From positions 1 through 64,000 of the forward strand of contig NZ_JAJTBG010000008.1 of the NCBI RefSeq assembly GCF_021287045.1: a stretch of 64,000 nt of DNA, written 5' to 3'. This DNA comes from Oryzomicrobium sp. (GTDB taxonomy: Bacteria; Pseudomonadota; Gammaproteobacteria; Burkholderiales; Rhodocyclaceae). Below the pieces are notes generated by a model that was not told where the DNA came from, searched no databases, and saw only the letters and a list, made by a program, of their open reading frames with translations. The translations under genes and the position numbers were made by a program. Shown here one piece after another: positions 17,954 through 29,795 of the stretch; the first letter of the stretch is position 1; the number at the start of each line of letters is the position of its first letter.

Positions 17954-18082
17954 GGGAGGCGGCGGCCCGGGAGCAACGGCGGGGCCGGGGGCATAGGTGG
18001 GAATCGACAAGGGGAGAATTATAGCCATCCCGCCCTTTCCGGCCGGCGGCGCCCGGGGCCATCGCTGCCCTGCCAATGCTTC

Positions 18083-18170
18083 TTGCATTGCAACATGGCG
18101 TCGTTACCAAACTGAACAAAAGTCAAAAGCACGGCTCAAACAAACGGGTTATAATTCTGCTGCATCGCAC
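18083..18170 (+). promoter_or_regulatory. Promoter with TATAAT and two PHA-regulator-like sites
   Basis: This lies in the 328-bp gap between divergent uvrD and the 120-residue protein gene. A consensus -10 TATAAT is at 18150-18155; no good -35 is seen. Immediately after it, TGCTGCATCGCAC (18158-18170) matches the Herbaspirillum PhbF/PhaR motif TG-N-TGC-N3-GCAA except for the last base. A second site, TGCATTGCAA, is at 18084-18093. A repressor bound at the downstream site would cover the transcription start. The rest of the gap shows nothing else clear. Confidence 0.45.
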
Positions 18171-18281
18171 AATAACCCATCCGGCCCCCACAAGGACGAC
18201 CGGATCGCCGGAACCCCGCATTGCCGTCGGCAACGCATTCTGGCTTTTACACCTCCGTCCAACCGACGAGGAGAAACCAGC

Positions 18282-18644
18282 ATGAACACCCCGAAAATCC
18301 TCCCCTGGGTGGCCCGCAAAGCCGGGATCACCGACGACCACGCCACCAAGCTGTGGAAGCGCGCCGTGCGCGAGGCCGCCACCATCACCGGCTGTAGCGA
18401 AGGCCCGGCGTTCCACAAGCTGTCGGTGGAGCGCTTCCTCGACAACGTGGAAGCCGCCGCCTTCGGCACCGTGCGCCACGGCTACAGCAACACCCCCGCC
18501 CGCCTTTCCTGGTTCTGGCGCCATCAGGGCCGCATGGCCATCTTCGGCCTGATGGCAGCGGAAAACGCCGCACGCTTCTGGCAGAACACCTGGAACGACA
18601 CCGTGACCGGGATGCTGGTACAAAAGCGCAGCAACGGCCGCTGA
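18282..18644 (+). CDS. Conserved-looking small protein of unknown function
   Basis: 120 residues, with strong Shine-Dalgarno GAGGAGA 8 nt before ATG 18282. The N-terminal 45 residues look like a small helical, basic domain (ILPWVARKAGITDDHATKLWKRAVREAATITG). The C-terminal half is aromatic and amphipathic (RLSWFWRHQGRMAIFGLMAAENAARFWQNTWND). No signal peptide or transmembrane helix is evident. The gene has its own promoter and a strong terminator, so it is monocistronic. PHA-regulator-like sites in its promoter hint at a link to polyhydroxyalkanoate granules, but the sequence is not a recognisable phasin. I do not recognise the family. Confidence 0.7.
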   Translation: MNTPKILPWVARKAGITDDHATKLWKRAVREAATITGCSEGPAFHKLSVERFLDNVEAAAFGTVRHGYSNTPARLSWFWRHQGRMAIFGLMAAENAARFWQNTWNDTVTGMLVQKRSNGR

Positions 18645-18697
18645 CGCCGCAGCCCGGAGCGCCCAATGGCGCTCCACGCTGCCCGCCCCGCGCCTTC

Positions 18698-18731
18698 CGA
18701 TGCCCGCCCTCCGGCGGGCATCGGCGTTTTT
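18698..18731 (+). terminator. Strong Rho-independent terminator
   Basis: An 11-bp perfect stem, CGATGCCCGCC (18698-18708) with its complement at 18713-18723, 4-nt loop, then GCG and TTTTT (18727-18731). It closes the small-protein gene and separates it from leuS. Confidence 0.9.
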
Positions 18732-18796
18732 GCCGGCTGCGTTTTGCCCACTGTTTTCCCGGTAGCGCTGGGGGACCGGGGTCCCGGCCGCTATAA

Positions 18797-21463
<2,667 letters not shown>

Positions 21464-21475
21464 CCGGGGAACCCC

Positions 21476-22003
21476 ATGAGGACTTTCCGCACCTGGCTGG
21501 TCGCCCTGACCGCCGTCCTGCTGCTGGCGGCCTGCGGCTTCCAGCTGCGCGGCGCCCAGACCCTGCCGTTCAAGTCGATTTACGTGGCGGTGCCTGACAC
21601 TTCCGAGTTCGGCGCCCTGCTCAAGCGCGCCGTGCGCGCCAGCAACTCCACCACCCTGGCCGAGCGCCGCGAGGATGCCGATGTGGTCTTCAGCATCAGC
21701 CAGGACGCAATGGAGAAGTTCGTCCTGTCGGTGAACAACGCCGGCCAGGCGCGGGAATACGAGCTGCGCTACCGCTTCGGCTTCACCCTCACCGACGCCA
21801 AGGGCCGCAGCCTGATTTCCCCCGCCAGCCTGCTGCAACAGCGGGTGGTGACGGTGAACCCGGCGGTGGCCCAGGAAGTCCTCTCCAAGCAGCAGGAAGA
21901 GGAACTGCTGCGCCAGGACATGCAGCGCGACCTGGTTCAGCAGGTGATGCGCCGCCTGGCCGCGGTGAAGCCCCTGCCCCCGGCGGACGACGGCCAGCAA
22001 TGA
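21476..22003 (+). CDS. lptE: LPS-assembly lipoprotein LptE
   Basis: 175 residues. A lipoprotein signal peptide ends in LLLAACGFQLRG, with Cys20 as the lipidated residue, and GFQLRG directly after the Cys is typical of LptE (RlpB). The rest is the expected alpha/beta plug domain. LptE sits inside the LptD barrel in the outer membrane and helps insert LPS. The leuS-lptE-holA order is a well-known conserved arrangement in proteobacteria, and the stop overlaps the holA start (ATGA), indicating translational coupling. Confidence 0.93.
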   Translation: MRTFRTWLVALTAVLLLAACGFQLRGAQTLPFKSIYVAVPDTSEFGALLKRAVRASNSTTLAERREDADVVFSISQDAMEKFVLSVNNAGQAREYELRYRFGFTLTDAKGRSLISPASLLQQRVVTVNPAVAQEVLSKQQEEELLRQDMQRDLVQQVMRRLAAVKPLPPADDGQQ

Positions 22004-23070
22004 TCCTCAAGGGGGAAGCCCTCGCCGCGCACCTGGACGGGAACCGCCCCCTGGCGTCCCTCTACGTGCTGTACGGGGACGAACCCCTGCTGGTGATCGA
22101 GGCCGGCGACGCCATCCGCGCCGCGGCCCGGCAGCGCGGTTTCACCGAGCGCGACGTGCTGACGGTGCTGCCCGGCTTCAACTGGGGCGAACTGTTCACC
22201 CGGGGCGGCAACCTGTCCCTGTTCGGCGACAAGAGCCTGCTTGACCTGCGCATCCCCTCGGGCAAGCCCGGGCGGGACGGCTCCGAGGCCTTGCAACGCT
22301 ACTGCGGCCAGCTTTCCGACGACAGCCTGATGCTGGTCACCCTGCCGGAACTCAACTGGCAGGACGAGAAATCGGCCTGGTTCAGCGCCCTGGAAAAGGC
22401 CGGGGTGGCGATCAAGCTCAACGCCCCGCACCTCGACGAACTGCCCGCCTGGATCGGCGGCCGGCTGGCCCGGCAGCAGCAGCGCGCCAGCCGCGAGGCA
22501 CTCCACTTCCTGGCGGAACGGGTCGAGGGCAACCTGCTCGCCGCCCACCAGGAAATCCAGAAGCTGGCCCTGCTCTACCCCACGGGCCGGGAAGCGGCGG
22601 AACTCACCCTGGAACAGGTCAAGGACGCAGTGCTGGACGTGGCCCGCTACGACCTGGACAGCCTGCGCGAGGCCCTGCTGGCGGGGGACACGGGGCGCAT
22701 GGCGCGCATCCTGGATGCGCTGCGCCAGAGTGGCGAGGCCCTGCCCCTGGTGATCTGGGCGGTGACCGAAGAGGTGCGCGCCCTGGCCACCCTGGCCCAA
22801 GGCGTGGCGGCGGGGCGGCCGTTGGATGCACTGCTGAAGGAGGCCCGGGTCTGGGGACCGCGCCAGGGGGCGCTCAAGCAGGCCCTGGGCCGGCTGCGGG
22901 ACGATCGCCCGGCGCGGGCGCTGAAACAGGTCGCCCGGGTGGACCGTATCGCCAAGGGGATCGAGGACGGCGACGCCTGGCTGGAACTGCTGCGCCTGGG
23001 GATGGGACTGGGGGCAGGATCGGCCGGGCGGAACGCCCGTAACGCTGGCGGCAGGCCGGGCCTGCGCTGA
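22000..23070 (+). CDS. holA: DNA polymerase III delta subunit
   Basis: 356 residues, near E. coli HolA (343). LYVLYGDEPLLVIEAGDAIRAAA at about residues 20-42 is the domain I opening seen in delta subunits, followed by EVLTVLPGFNWGEL-like and SLFGDKSLLDLRIPSGKPG. The helical lid and collar segments follow (RVEGNLLAAHQEIQKLALLY). Delta opens the beta clamp within the clamp-loader complex. The ATG overlaps the lptE stop by 4 nt. Confidence 0.93.
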   Translation: MILKGEALAAHLDGNRPLASLYVLYGDEPLLVIEAGDAIRAAARQRGFTERDVLTVLPGFNWGELFTRGGNLSLFGDKSLLDLRIPSGKPGRDGSEALQRYCGQLSDDSLMLVTLPELNWQDEKSAWFSALEKAGVAIKLNAPHLDELPAWIGGRLARQQQRASREALHFLAERVEGNLLAAHQEIQKLALLYPTGREAAELTLEQVKDAVLDVARYDLDSLREALLAGDTGRMARILDALRQSGEALPLVIWAVTEEVRALATLAQGVAAGRPLDALLKEARVWGPRQGALKQALGRLRDDRPARALKQVARVDRIAKGIEDGDAWLELLRLGMGLGAGSAGRNARNAGGRPGLR

Positions 23071-23139
23071 ACTGCGGCACCGGCGGCAAGCGCCGGGCCC
23101 GCGTTGTGCGAAATCGAAGGACTCGAAGGACTGCCGGGC

Positions 23140-23412
23140 TTAAGCGCCCGACACCTTGCGCACGTCAGTCTGGTCGGAGAGGTCGACCTCTTCGTCGATG
23201 GGGTCCGGGTCCAGGTCCTCCCACAGGCAGCCGCTTTCCTCCGGGTAGGAGGCCAGGCCGGGCTGGCTGTTGGACTTCACCAGGCATTCGCCGGACGCGC
23301 ATTCGCTCACGACGACCACATGGTTATCGTCGCTGACCTTGCGCTCACCATCCCAGTAACTGCACGTTGCACAGACTTTGATTTCAGCAGGGAGAATCAA
23401 TTTCTTGGACAT
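23140..23412 (-). CDS. Small Cys-rich protein of unknown function
   Basis: 90 residues from ATG 23412 (a TTG nine codons upstream is possible). Five cysteines occur in a spaced pattern: VCATCSYWDGER (CxxC), then SECASGECLVK (CxxxxC), then ESGCLWED. The C-terminus is acidic. The CxxC...CxxxxC spacing suggests binding of zinc or an Fe-S centre, but no family is recognised and no transmembrane helix is present. It is convergent with holA and divergent from proA. The AT-rich stretch just upstream (AAAATAAAAAATTA, 23437-23451) may hold its promoter. Confidence 0.65.
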   Translation of the reverse strand: MSKKLILPAEIKVCATCSYWDGERKVSDDNHVVVVSECASGECLVKSNSQPGLASYPEESGCLWEDLDPDPIDEEVDLSDQTDVRKVSGA

Positions 23413-23717
23413 GACGGCAAACGTCGTGATGACGGGCAAAATAAAAAATTACGGCGCAAGAAACCACACGCCAACCATGGTCTTGCAAGAATATCCCGTT
23501 AGACCCGGGAGACGAAAGAGGTTCCCGGTTTTTCTCTGATCTGACGCAAAACGGACAATACGGCCGTCCGACGGCAAAGGTACGCTGCCCTGGCGCCGCC
23601 GGCAACACCCCGCCGCGACCATTACGTTTACCGGCCCTTCCCTCGTCTTTCCGGCCCGTTCGTCGCCCCTTCGGCCGCTTTCCGCCCGGCCATCCCCGAT
23701 TTCGGCGCCCCCTGGGG

Positions 23718-23745
23718 TTGCCCCAGCCGCCGCCCGCCCTATAAT
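23718..23745 (+). promoter_or_regulatory. Sigma-70-type promoter of proA
   Basis: TTGCCC (23718-23723), a 16-bp spacer, then consensus TATAAT (23740-23745), 58 bp before the proA ATG. The rest of the 391-bp gap 23413-23803 contains only an AT-rich patch near 23440-23455 and no further clear signal. Confidence 0.65.
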
Positions 23746-23803
23746 CGAAAGCTTCCCCACCAGTCGCGCCGGCCGCCCCAGGCGGCCGCGCCGGAAGCCT
23801 TCG

Positions 23804-25060
23804 ATGGACATTCACGCGTACATGCAGACCCTGGGCCAGCGCGCCCGGGCCGCCTCCCGGGCCGTGGCCCGGGCCGACACCGGCCTCAAGAACAAGGCCC
23901 TCGCCACCATTGCCGCCGCCCTGCGCCGCGACGCGGAAAAACTGCTCGCCGCCAACGCCGAGGACGTGGCCGCCGCCAAGGCCAACGGTCTGGAGCCGGC
24001 CATGGTCGACCGCCTGACCCTGTCGGCCAAGACCATCGCCGCCATGGCCGAGGGCGTCGAACAAGTCGCCGCCCTGCCCGATCCGGTGGGCGAAATCTCC
24101 GACCTGAAGTTCCGCCCCTCCGGCATCCAGGTGGGCAAGATGCGCGTGCCCCTGGGGGTCATCGGCATCATCTACGAGGCCCGCCCCAACGTGACGGTGG
24201 ACGCCGCCGCCCTGTGCCTCAAGTCGGGCAACGCCTGCATCCTGCGCGGCGGTTCCGAAGCCATCCGCAGCAACCGGGCCATCGCCGCCTGCGTCCAGGA
24301 AGGCCTGGCCGCCGCCGGTCTGCCCGCCGACGCGGTGCAGGTGGTGGACACCACCGACCGGGCCGCCGTGGGCGAATTGATCACCATGCGCGAGTACGTG
24401 GATGTGATCGTGCCGCGCGGCGGCAAGGGCCTGATCGCCCGCCTGCTGGCCGAATCCCGGGTGCCGATGATCCAGCACCTGGACGGCAACTGCCATGTCT
24501 ATGTGGACGACAAGGCCGATCCGGAAAAAGCCCTGAAGATCGTCGAGAACGCCAAGACCCAGCGCTACGGCACCTGCAACACCGCCGAGTCCCTGCTGAT
24601 CGCCCGGGCCATCGCCCCGACCCTGCTGCCGCGCATCGCCGCCATGCTTCAGGGCAAGGGGGTGGAAATCCGTGGCTGCGCCGAGACCGCTGCCCTGGTG
24701 CCGAACACCGTGCCGGCCAGCGACGAGGACTACGCCACCGAATTCCTCGCCCCGATCATCGCCGTCAAGGTGGTGGCCGGCCTGGACGAGGCCATGGACC
24801 ACATCGCCCGCTACTCGTCGAACCACACCGAGGCCATCGTCACCGAGGACTACACCCGGGCGCTGACCTTCCTGCGCGAAGTGGATTCGGCCTCGGTCAT
24901 GGTCAACGCCTCGACCCGTTTCGCCGACGGCTTCGAATACGGCCTGGGCGCCGAGATCGGCATCTCCACCGACAAGATCCACGCCCGGGGCCCGGTGGGC
25001 CTGGAAGGGCTGACCAGCCAGAAGTGGGTGGTGCTGGGCACCGGCCAGGTGCGCGGCTGA
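23804..25060 (+). CDS. proA: Gamma-glutamyl phosphate reductase
   Basis: 418 residues, the usual length. The aldehyde-dehydrogenase-type fold shows [29 protein letters not shown], the catalytic Cys in the motif [13 protein letters not shown] (about residue 256), and the terminal [16 protein letters not shown]. It reduces gamma-glutamyl phosphate with NADPH to glutamate semialdehyde, the second step of proline synthesis. proB is not in the window. The gene appears monocistronic with its own promoter. Confidence 0.96.
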   Translation: MDIHAYMQTLGQRARAASRAVARADTGLKNKALATIAAALRRDAEKLLAANAEDVAAAKANGLEPAMVDRLTLSAKTIAAMAEGVEQVAALPDPVGEISDLKFRPSGIQVGKMRVPLGVIGIIYEARPNVTVDAAALCLKSGNACILRGGSEAIRSNRAIAACVQEGLAAAGLPADAVQVVDTTDRAAVGELITMREYVDVIVPRGGKGLIARLLAESRVPMIQHLDGNCHVYVDDKADPEKALKIVENAKTQRYGTCNTAESLLIARAIAPTLLPRIAAMLQGKGVEIRGCAETAALVPNTVPASDEDYATEFLAPIIAVKVVAGLDEAMDHIARYSSNHTEAIVTEDYTRALTFLREVDSASVMVNASTRFADGFEYGLGAEIGISTDKIHARGPVGLEGLTSQKWVVLGTGQVRG

Positions 25061-25220
25061 GGCCGGCAGCCCAGCCATCCGCAAATCGTTTTGAGCAACA
25101 TCGCCGGCCCGCCTCCCGCGGGCCGGCGCGCAGTACCGGCAAGGCAGAGGGACGCCACCGCTCACGGGGTGAAGCGGCGGCGCAAAACACATAACAACCC
25201 CGATGACCGTTGAGGAGACT

Positions 25221-25859
25221 ATGAACCATCCCCTGCCTGAGGCGTCCCGCCGGACGCCGCGGGGCGCGGGGCGCCGCTTTGCGCCCGCCGCCTCCACCCT
25301 TGCCCTGTCCCTATCCCTCTTCCTCGCCGCCGGCGCCGTCCAGGCCGCCGAGTTCGGCGGCGTTGCCTTCGACGACCGCGTCAAGGTCGGCGCCAGCGAG
25401 CTCCAGCTCAACGGCGGCGGCCTGCGCACCAAGGTGTTCTTCAAGGTGTACGCCATGGCCTTGTACCTGCCGGAAAAGGCCGCCACGGCCGACGCCGTGC
25501 TGGCCGCCAAGGGCCCCCGGCGCATCGGCATCAGCCTGCTGCGCGACCTGTCGGCCCAGCAGTTCGCCGACGCCCTCAACGAGGGCATCGTCAAGAACAC
25601 GGCGGACGCCGAGCTGGCGGCCCTCAAGCCCAAGGTGCAGGCGTTCACCGACACCCTGCTGTCCCTGGGCGAGGCCAAGAAGGGCACCAGCGTGGTCCTC
25701 GACTACACCCCGGAGAAGGGCACCCAGCTGCTGGTCAACGGCAGCGCCAAGGGCGCCCCGATCCCCGGCGAGGACTTCAACCGGGCCCTGCTGCGCATCT
25801 GGCTCGGCGCCAAGCCGGCTCAAGACGACCTGAAAGAGGGGCTGCTCGGCAAGAAGTAA
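25221..25859 (+). CDS. Chalcone isomerase-like periplasmic protein
   Basis: 212 residues from ATG 25221, preceded by GAGGAG at about 7 nt. An N-terminal signal peptide (basic start, LALSLSLFLAAGAVQAAEFGG, cleavage after AQA-like VQA) sends it to the periplasm. The mature domain has FFKVYAMALYLPEKAATADAVLAAKGPRRIGISLLRDL and EDFNRALLRIWLG, characteristic of the chalcone-isomerase-like family common in betaproteobacteria. The plant enzyme's activity is not expected; related folds bind fatty acids. Its physiological role is unknown. Confidence 0.85.
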   Translation: MNHPLPEASRRTPRGAGRRFAPAASTLALSLSLFLAAGAVQAAEFGGVAFDDRVKVGASELQLNGGGLRTKVFFKVYAMALYLPEKAATADAVLAAKGPRRIGISLLRDLSAQQFADALNEGIVKNTADAELAALKPKVQAFTDTLLSLGEAKKGTSVVLDYTPEKGTQLLVNGSAKGAPIPGEDFNRALLRIWLGAKPAQDDLKEGLLGKK

Positions 25860-25886
25860 GGCGCTGTCTCGAACAGTGTTCCAGCA

Positions 25887-25921
25887 ACGGCGGCCCGGTG
25901 GATTCGGGCCGCCGTTTTTTT
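25887..25921 (+). terminator. Rho-independent terminator
   Basis: An 11-bp stem ACGGCGGCCCG (25887-25897) pairs with 25905-25915 across a 7-nt loop and runs into T7 (25915-25921). It closes the chalcone-isomerase-like gene. The remaining 240 bp to the IclR gene hold the palindromic repeat described separately. Confidence 0.92.
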
Positions 25922-25997
25922 GTGCACCACATTTTTTTTCCGGCGGACACCCGGCCGGAACGCCGCGCTGGGCGGGCATCTTCAGGCCCCCATGGTG

Positions 25998-26062
25998 AAA
26001 CCCCGCGTCCCTATTGGATTTCCAAGGCACCATGCCGGAAAGCCAATAGGGACGCGGGGTTT
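25998..26062. repeat. Long palindromic intergenic repeat, copy 1
   Basis: Perfect 20-bp arms (25998-26017 and 26043-26062, right arm beginning CCAATAGGGACG) enclose an inner stem TTTCC...GGAAA and GGCA...TGCC around a 3-nt loop, giving one continuous hairpin about 65 nt long. The right arm recurs exactly at 55221-55240, where the left arm is degenerate. This is a REP/intergenic-palindrome type element located between a terminator and a convergent gene. Confidence 0.75.
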
Positions 26063-26164
26063 GCTTTTTCCGACGTTCAGGATTGGCTGTTCGCCTGCCC
26101 CGGCCGTCCGAACTGCCGCCCCGGGCGAACGCCGCCAACGTGCGAGGTGGCACCGGAACGCCGC

Positions 26165-26992
26165 CTACCCCGCCGCCGCCTCGATCGAGCGGGCCAGGTA
26201 CACCAGGCGCGGCCCTAGGTCTTCCTCGATGCGCTGGGGCGTCAGGGCGAAGGCCGGGCCGGACAGGGACAGGGCCAGCACCTCGCCGTCCGGACAGGTG
26301 AGGGGCGCGGCCACGGCGTTGGTGTCGCGCTGCCATTCGCCGATGGACACGCAGTAGCCCCGGGCCGCCACGTCGGCGAAGGCCTTGTCCAACCCGGCCC
26401 GCTGTTCGGCCCAGGCGTCGCCCTCGCGGCGGGCCAGCTGGTCCATCAGGAAGCCCCGCTCGGCCGCCGGCAGGGCGGCCAGGAAGGCGCGGCCGATGGA
26501 GGTGGTGGCCATGGGCATCTGCATGCCGACGCTGACCTTGAGGGTAGTCAGGGAACGGGGCCGGCAGTTTTCCAGGTAGATCATGGCCAGCCGGTCCCGG
26601 GTGGCCAGGGACACCAGGGCGCTGGAGTAGTCGGCCAGATCCTGCATCAGCGGCCGGGCCTGCTCGCGCACGCCGATGTTGCCCAGGGCCACGTAGCCCA
26701 GGGCCAGCACCGAGGGGCCGACCCGGTAGCGGCCGGCGGTGCCCGCGGCCTCGTCCCAGCGCAGGTAGCCCAGGGTGGTGAGGGTGTAGGTGAGCCGGGA
26801 CACGGTGGATTTGGCCAGGCCGGTGCGGGCGGCGATCTCGCCGTTGCTCAGGCCGCCCCGGTCCCGGGCGGTGAAGCAGCGCAGGATGGCCAGCCCCCGC
26901 TCCAGGGCGGTGACCCGGTTGCGGTCGGCCGCCCCGGGCTCGTCATTCTGCACAGCGGAATCGCCATCCAGCTTGTTGGCAATTTTTCCCAT
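26165..26992 (-). CDS. IclR family transcriptional regulator of the glutarate cluster
   Basis: 275 residues. The N-terminal winged helix has VTALERGLAILRCFTARDRGGLSNGEIAARTGLAKSTVSRLTYTL (a long, typical IclR opening); the GAF-like effector domain follows (MQDLADYSSALVSLATRDRLAMIYLENC). ATG 26992 follows GGAAG at 5 nt; an ATG four codons earlier is possible. It is divergent from gcdH, and a GTTCCG-N5-CGGAAC palindrome lies between them. It probably senses an acid or CoA intermediate of glutarate or aromatic breakdown. Confidence 0.88.
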   Translation of the reverse strand: MGKIANKLDGDSAVQNDEPGAADRNRVTALERGLAILRCFTARDRGGLSNGEIAARTGLAKSTVSRLTYTLTTLGYLRWDEAAGTAGRYRVGPSVLALGYVALGNIGVREQARPLMQDLADYSSALVSLATRDRLAMIYLENCRPRSLTTLKVSVGMQMPMATTSIGRAFLAALPAAERGFLMDQLARREGDAWAEQRAGLDKAFADVAARGYCVSIGEWQRDTNAVAAPLTCPDGEVLALSLSGPAFALTPQRIEEDLGPRLVYLARSIEAAAG

Positions 26993-27049
26993 CGCCACTT
27001 CCATTTCGTTTTGTTTTTTGCCAAGATGATTCCACTTTATTAAATCACA

Positions 27050-27066
27050 GTTCCGCACAACGGAAC
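27050..27066. promoter_or_regulatory. Candidate IclR operator
   Basis: The perfect inverted repeat GTTCCG-CACAA-CGGAAC lies in the iclR/gcdH divergent region, 58 bp from the regulator start and 124 bp from gcdH. IclR-family regulators often bind GTTCCG/CGGAAC-type half sites with short spacers. The surrounding 198-bp gap is AT-rich near the regulator (TTTATTAAATCA). Confidence 0.6.
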
Positions 27067-27190
27067 AACCGACAGAACAAGTAACGCCACTGCGCCCCAC
27101 CCCGACCGCGCACCGCCCGACCCGCCGCCGCACCGAACCGCTTCCCGAGGCCGCCGCGCCCCGGGCCAAAATCGAGACGAGGAGACATCC

Positions 27191-28378
27191 ATGGCCGAAA
27201 AAGCCCGCTTCCAGTGGGAAGACCCCTTCCTGTTCCGCGACCAGTTGAGCGACGAGGAGCGCCTGATCGCCGACACCGCCCATGCCTACTGCCAGGACAA
27301 GCTGATGCCCCGGGTGCTGCTGGCGCACCGGCACGAGACCTTCGACCGGGACATCTTCACCGAGATGGGCGCCCTGGGCTTTCTCGGCTGCACCATCGAG
27401 GGCTACGGCTGCGCCGGGCTGTCCAACGTCGGCTACGGCCTGATCGCCCGGGAGGTGGAGCGGGTCGATTCCGGCTACCGCTCGGCCATGAGCGTCCAGT
27501 CGTCCCTGGTCATGTACCCGATCTGGGCCTACGGCTCCGAAGCCCAGCGCGAGAAGTACCTGCCCAGGCTGGCCAGCGGCGAATGGGTCGGCTGCTTCGG
27601 CCTGACCGAGCCCAACGTCGGCTCCGACCCGGGCGGCATGCTCACCCGGGCCAAGAGCGTGGATGGCGGCTTCGTCCTGCACGGCGCCAAGATGTGGATC
27701 ACCAATTCGCCCATCGCCGACGTCTTCGTGGTGTGGGCCAAGCTCGACGGCGACCGGGCCGAGGACGTGCGCGGCTTCATCCTGGAAAAGGGCATGAAGG
27801 GCCTCTCGGCGCCCAAGATCGAGGGCAAGTTTTCCCTGCGCGCCTCGATCACCGGCGAGATCGTCATGGACGAGGTGTTCGTCCCGGCCGAGAACCTGCT
27901 GCCCAAGACCGGCGGCTTGAAGTCGCCCCTGGGCTGTCTGACCAAGGCCCGTTTCGGCATCGCCTGGGGCGCCCTGGGCGCCGCCGAGTTCTGCTGGCAC
28001 GCGGCGCGCAGCTACACCCTGGAGCGCAAGCAGTTCGACCGCCCCCTGGCGGCCAACCAGCTGATCCAGAAGAAGCTGGCCGACATGCAGACCGAGATCG
28101 CCCTGGGGCTGCAATCGGTGCTGCGCGTCGGCCGCCTGATGGACGAGGGCCGCGCCACCCCGGAAATGGTGTCGCTGATCAAGCGCAACTCCTGCGGCAA
28201 GTCCCTGGACATCGCCCGGGTGGCCCGGGACATGCACGGCGGCAACGGCATCTCGGACGAGTACCACGTGATCCGCCATGTGCTCAACCTGGAGGCGGTG
28301 AACACCTACGAGGGCACCCACGACGTGCACGCCCTGGTGCTCGGCCGCGCCCAGACCGGCATCCAGGCCTTCTTCTGA
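27191..28378 (+). CDS. gcdH: Glutaryl-CoA dehydrogenase
   Basis: 395 residues, the standard length. [36 protein letters not shown] at the start is diagnostic for GcdH. The flavin site is in [15 protein letters not shown], the Arg of [13 protein letters not shown] helps the decarboxylating reaction, and the catalytic Glu is in [11 protein letters not shown] (about residue 370). It oxidises and decarboxylates glutaryl-CoA to crotonyl-CoA, passing electrons to ETF. It serves lysine/glutarate or anaerobic aromatic degradation. The CoA-transferase gene begins 8 bp downstream. Confidence 0.95.
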   Translation: MAEKARFQWEDPFLFRDQLSDEERLIADTAHAYCQDKLMPRVLLAHRHETFDRDIFTEMGALGFLGCTIEGYGCAGLSNVGYGLIAREVERVDSGYRSAMSVQSSLVMYPIWAYGSEAQREKYLPRLASGEWVGCFGLTEPNVGSDPGGMLTRAKSVDGGFVLHGAKMWITNSPIADVFVVWAKLDGDRAEDVRGFILEKGMKGLSAPKIEGKFSLRASITGEIVMDEVFVPAENLLPKTGGLKSPLGCLTKARFGIAWGALGAAEFCWHAARSYTLERKQFDRPLAANQLIQKKLADMQTEIALGLQSVLRVGRLMDEGRATPEMVSLIKRNSCGKSLDIARVARDMHGGNGISDEYHVIRHVLNLEAVNTYEGTHDVHALVLGRAQTGIQAFF

Positions 28379-28386
28379 GCACCGCC

Positions 28387-29643
28387 ATGGGCGCCAGCGC
28401 AACCGCCAGCCAGGCTCCGGCCGCCGCCGGGGCCCTGGCCGGCATCACCGTCCTCGACCTGTCCCGGGTGCTGGCCGGCCCCTGGGCCACCCAGCTGCTC
28501 GCCGACCTGGGCGCCACCGTGATCAAGGTGGAACGCCCCGGCGCCGGCGACGACACCCGGGCCTGGGGACCGCCCTGGCTGGCCGATGGCGACGGCCAGC
28601 CGACCACGGACGCGGCCTACTTCCTGTGTACCAACCGCAACAAGCAGTCGGTGACGGTGGATTTCACCCGGCCCGAGGGCCAGGCCCTGGTCAAGCAACT
28701 GGCCGCCCGGGCCGACGTGGTGGTGGAGAACTTCAAGGTCGGCGGGCTGGCGCCCTACGGCCTGGACTACGCCAGCCTCGCGGCGCTCAACCCGAGACTG
28801 GTCTATTGCAGCATCACCGGCTTCGGCCAGGACGGGCCCTACGCGCCCCGGGCCGGCTACGACTTCCTGATCCAGGGCATGGGCGGGTTGATGAGCCTGA
28901 CCGGCCGCCCCGATGGGGAGGAGGGCGAAGGGCCACAGAAGGTGGGGGTGGCCCTCACCGACATCCTCACCGGCCTCTACGCCGCCAACGCCATCCAGGC
29001 GGCGCTGCTGCACCGGGCCGCCAGCGGCGAGGGCCAGCACATCGACGTGGCCCTGCTCGACGTGCAGGTGGCCTGCCTGGCCAACCAGGCCCTCAACTAC
29101 CTGGTGTCGGGCGCCGTGCCCAAGCGCATGGGCAACGCCCACCCCAACATCGTCCCTTACCAGGACTTCCCCACCGCCGACGGCGACATGATCCTGGCCA
29201 TCGGCAACGACGGCCAGTTCGCCCGCTGGTGCGCAGTGGCCGGGCACCCGGAGTGGGCCCACGACCCGCGCTTCGCCACCAATCCGGCCCGGGTGCGCCA
29301 CCGCGCCGAGCTGATCCCCCTGATGCGCCAGGTCACCGTGACCCGCACCACCGACGCCTGGATCGCCGCCCTGGAAGCCGAAGCCGTGCCCTGCGGCCCG
29401 ATCAACACCCTGGACCGGGTCTTCGCCGACCCCCAGGTGCAGCACCGCGGCCTCAAGCTCGACCTGCCCCACGCCGCCGGCGGCCGCGCCCCCGGGGTGG
29501 GCAATCCCCTGCACCTGTCGGCCACCCCGGTGGCCTACCGGCAGGCGCCGCCGGTCCTGGGGGAACACACTGACGCCGTACTGACATCAATGGGCTATAG
29601 TCCCCAGGACATCGCCGCCCTGCGGGCCGGCGGCGTCGTGTGA
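28387..29643 (+). CDS. Class III (CaiB/BaiF) CoA-transferase, probably acting on glutarate
   Basis: 418 residues from ATG 28387. Family III features: ITVLDLSRVLAGPWATQLLADLGATVIKVERPGAGD at the start, the catalytic Asp in GYDFLIQGMGGLMSLTGRPDGE, and HIDVALLDVQVACLANQALNYL. Such enzymes move CoA between carboxylic acids. The gene pair gcdH - class III transferase matches the succinate/glutarate CoA-transferase arrangement of glutarate catabolism (gcdG in Pseudomonas, SUGCT in animals). The substrate is inferred from this context. Confidence 0.85.
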   Translation: MGASATASQAPAAAGALAGITVLDLSRVLAGPWATQLLADLGATVIKVERPGAGDDTRAWGPPWLADGDGQPTTDAAYFLCTNRNKQSVTVDFTRPEGQALVKQLAARADVVVENFKVGGLAPYGLDYASLAALNPRLVYCSITGFGQDGPYAPRAGYDFLIQGMGGLMSLTGRPDGEEGEGPQKVGVALTDILTGLYAANAIQAALLHRAASGEGQHIDVALLDVQVACLANQALNYLVSGAVPKRMGNAHPNIVPYQDFPTADGDMILAIGNDGQFARWCAVAGHPEWAHDPRFATNPARVRHRAELIPLMRQVTVTRTTDAWIAALEAEAVPCGPINTLDRVFADPQVQHRGLKLDLPHAAGGRAPGVGNPLHLSATPVAYRQAPPVLGEHTDAVLTSMGYSPQDIAALRAGGVV

Positions 29644-29795
29644 GGTCTGAGGCCTGAGCCGGGGCCGCCACGCCACCCCTCTTATTCACCTTTCTTCTTC
29701 ACCCCCTTCGCGGAGCAAGGCACCACCCCAGTCCCACCCCTCTCTTCCGTAACCGCAGTGTTCAGGTCCACCTAAAAAATCAACGGAGACAAACC

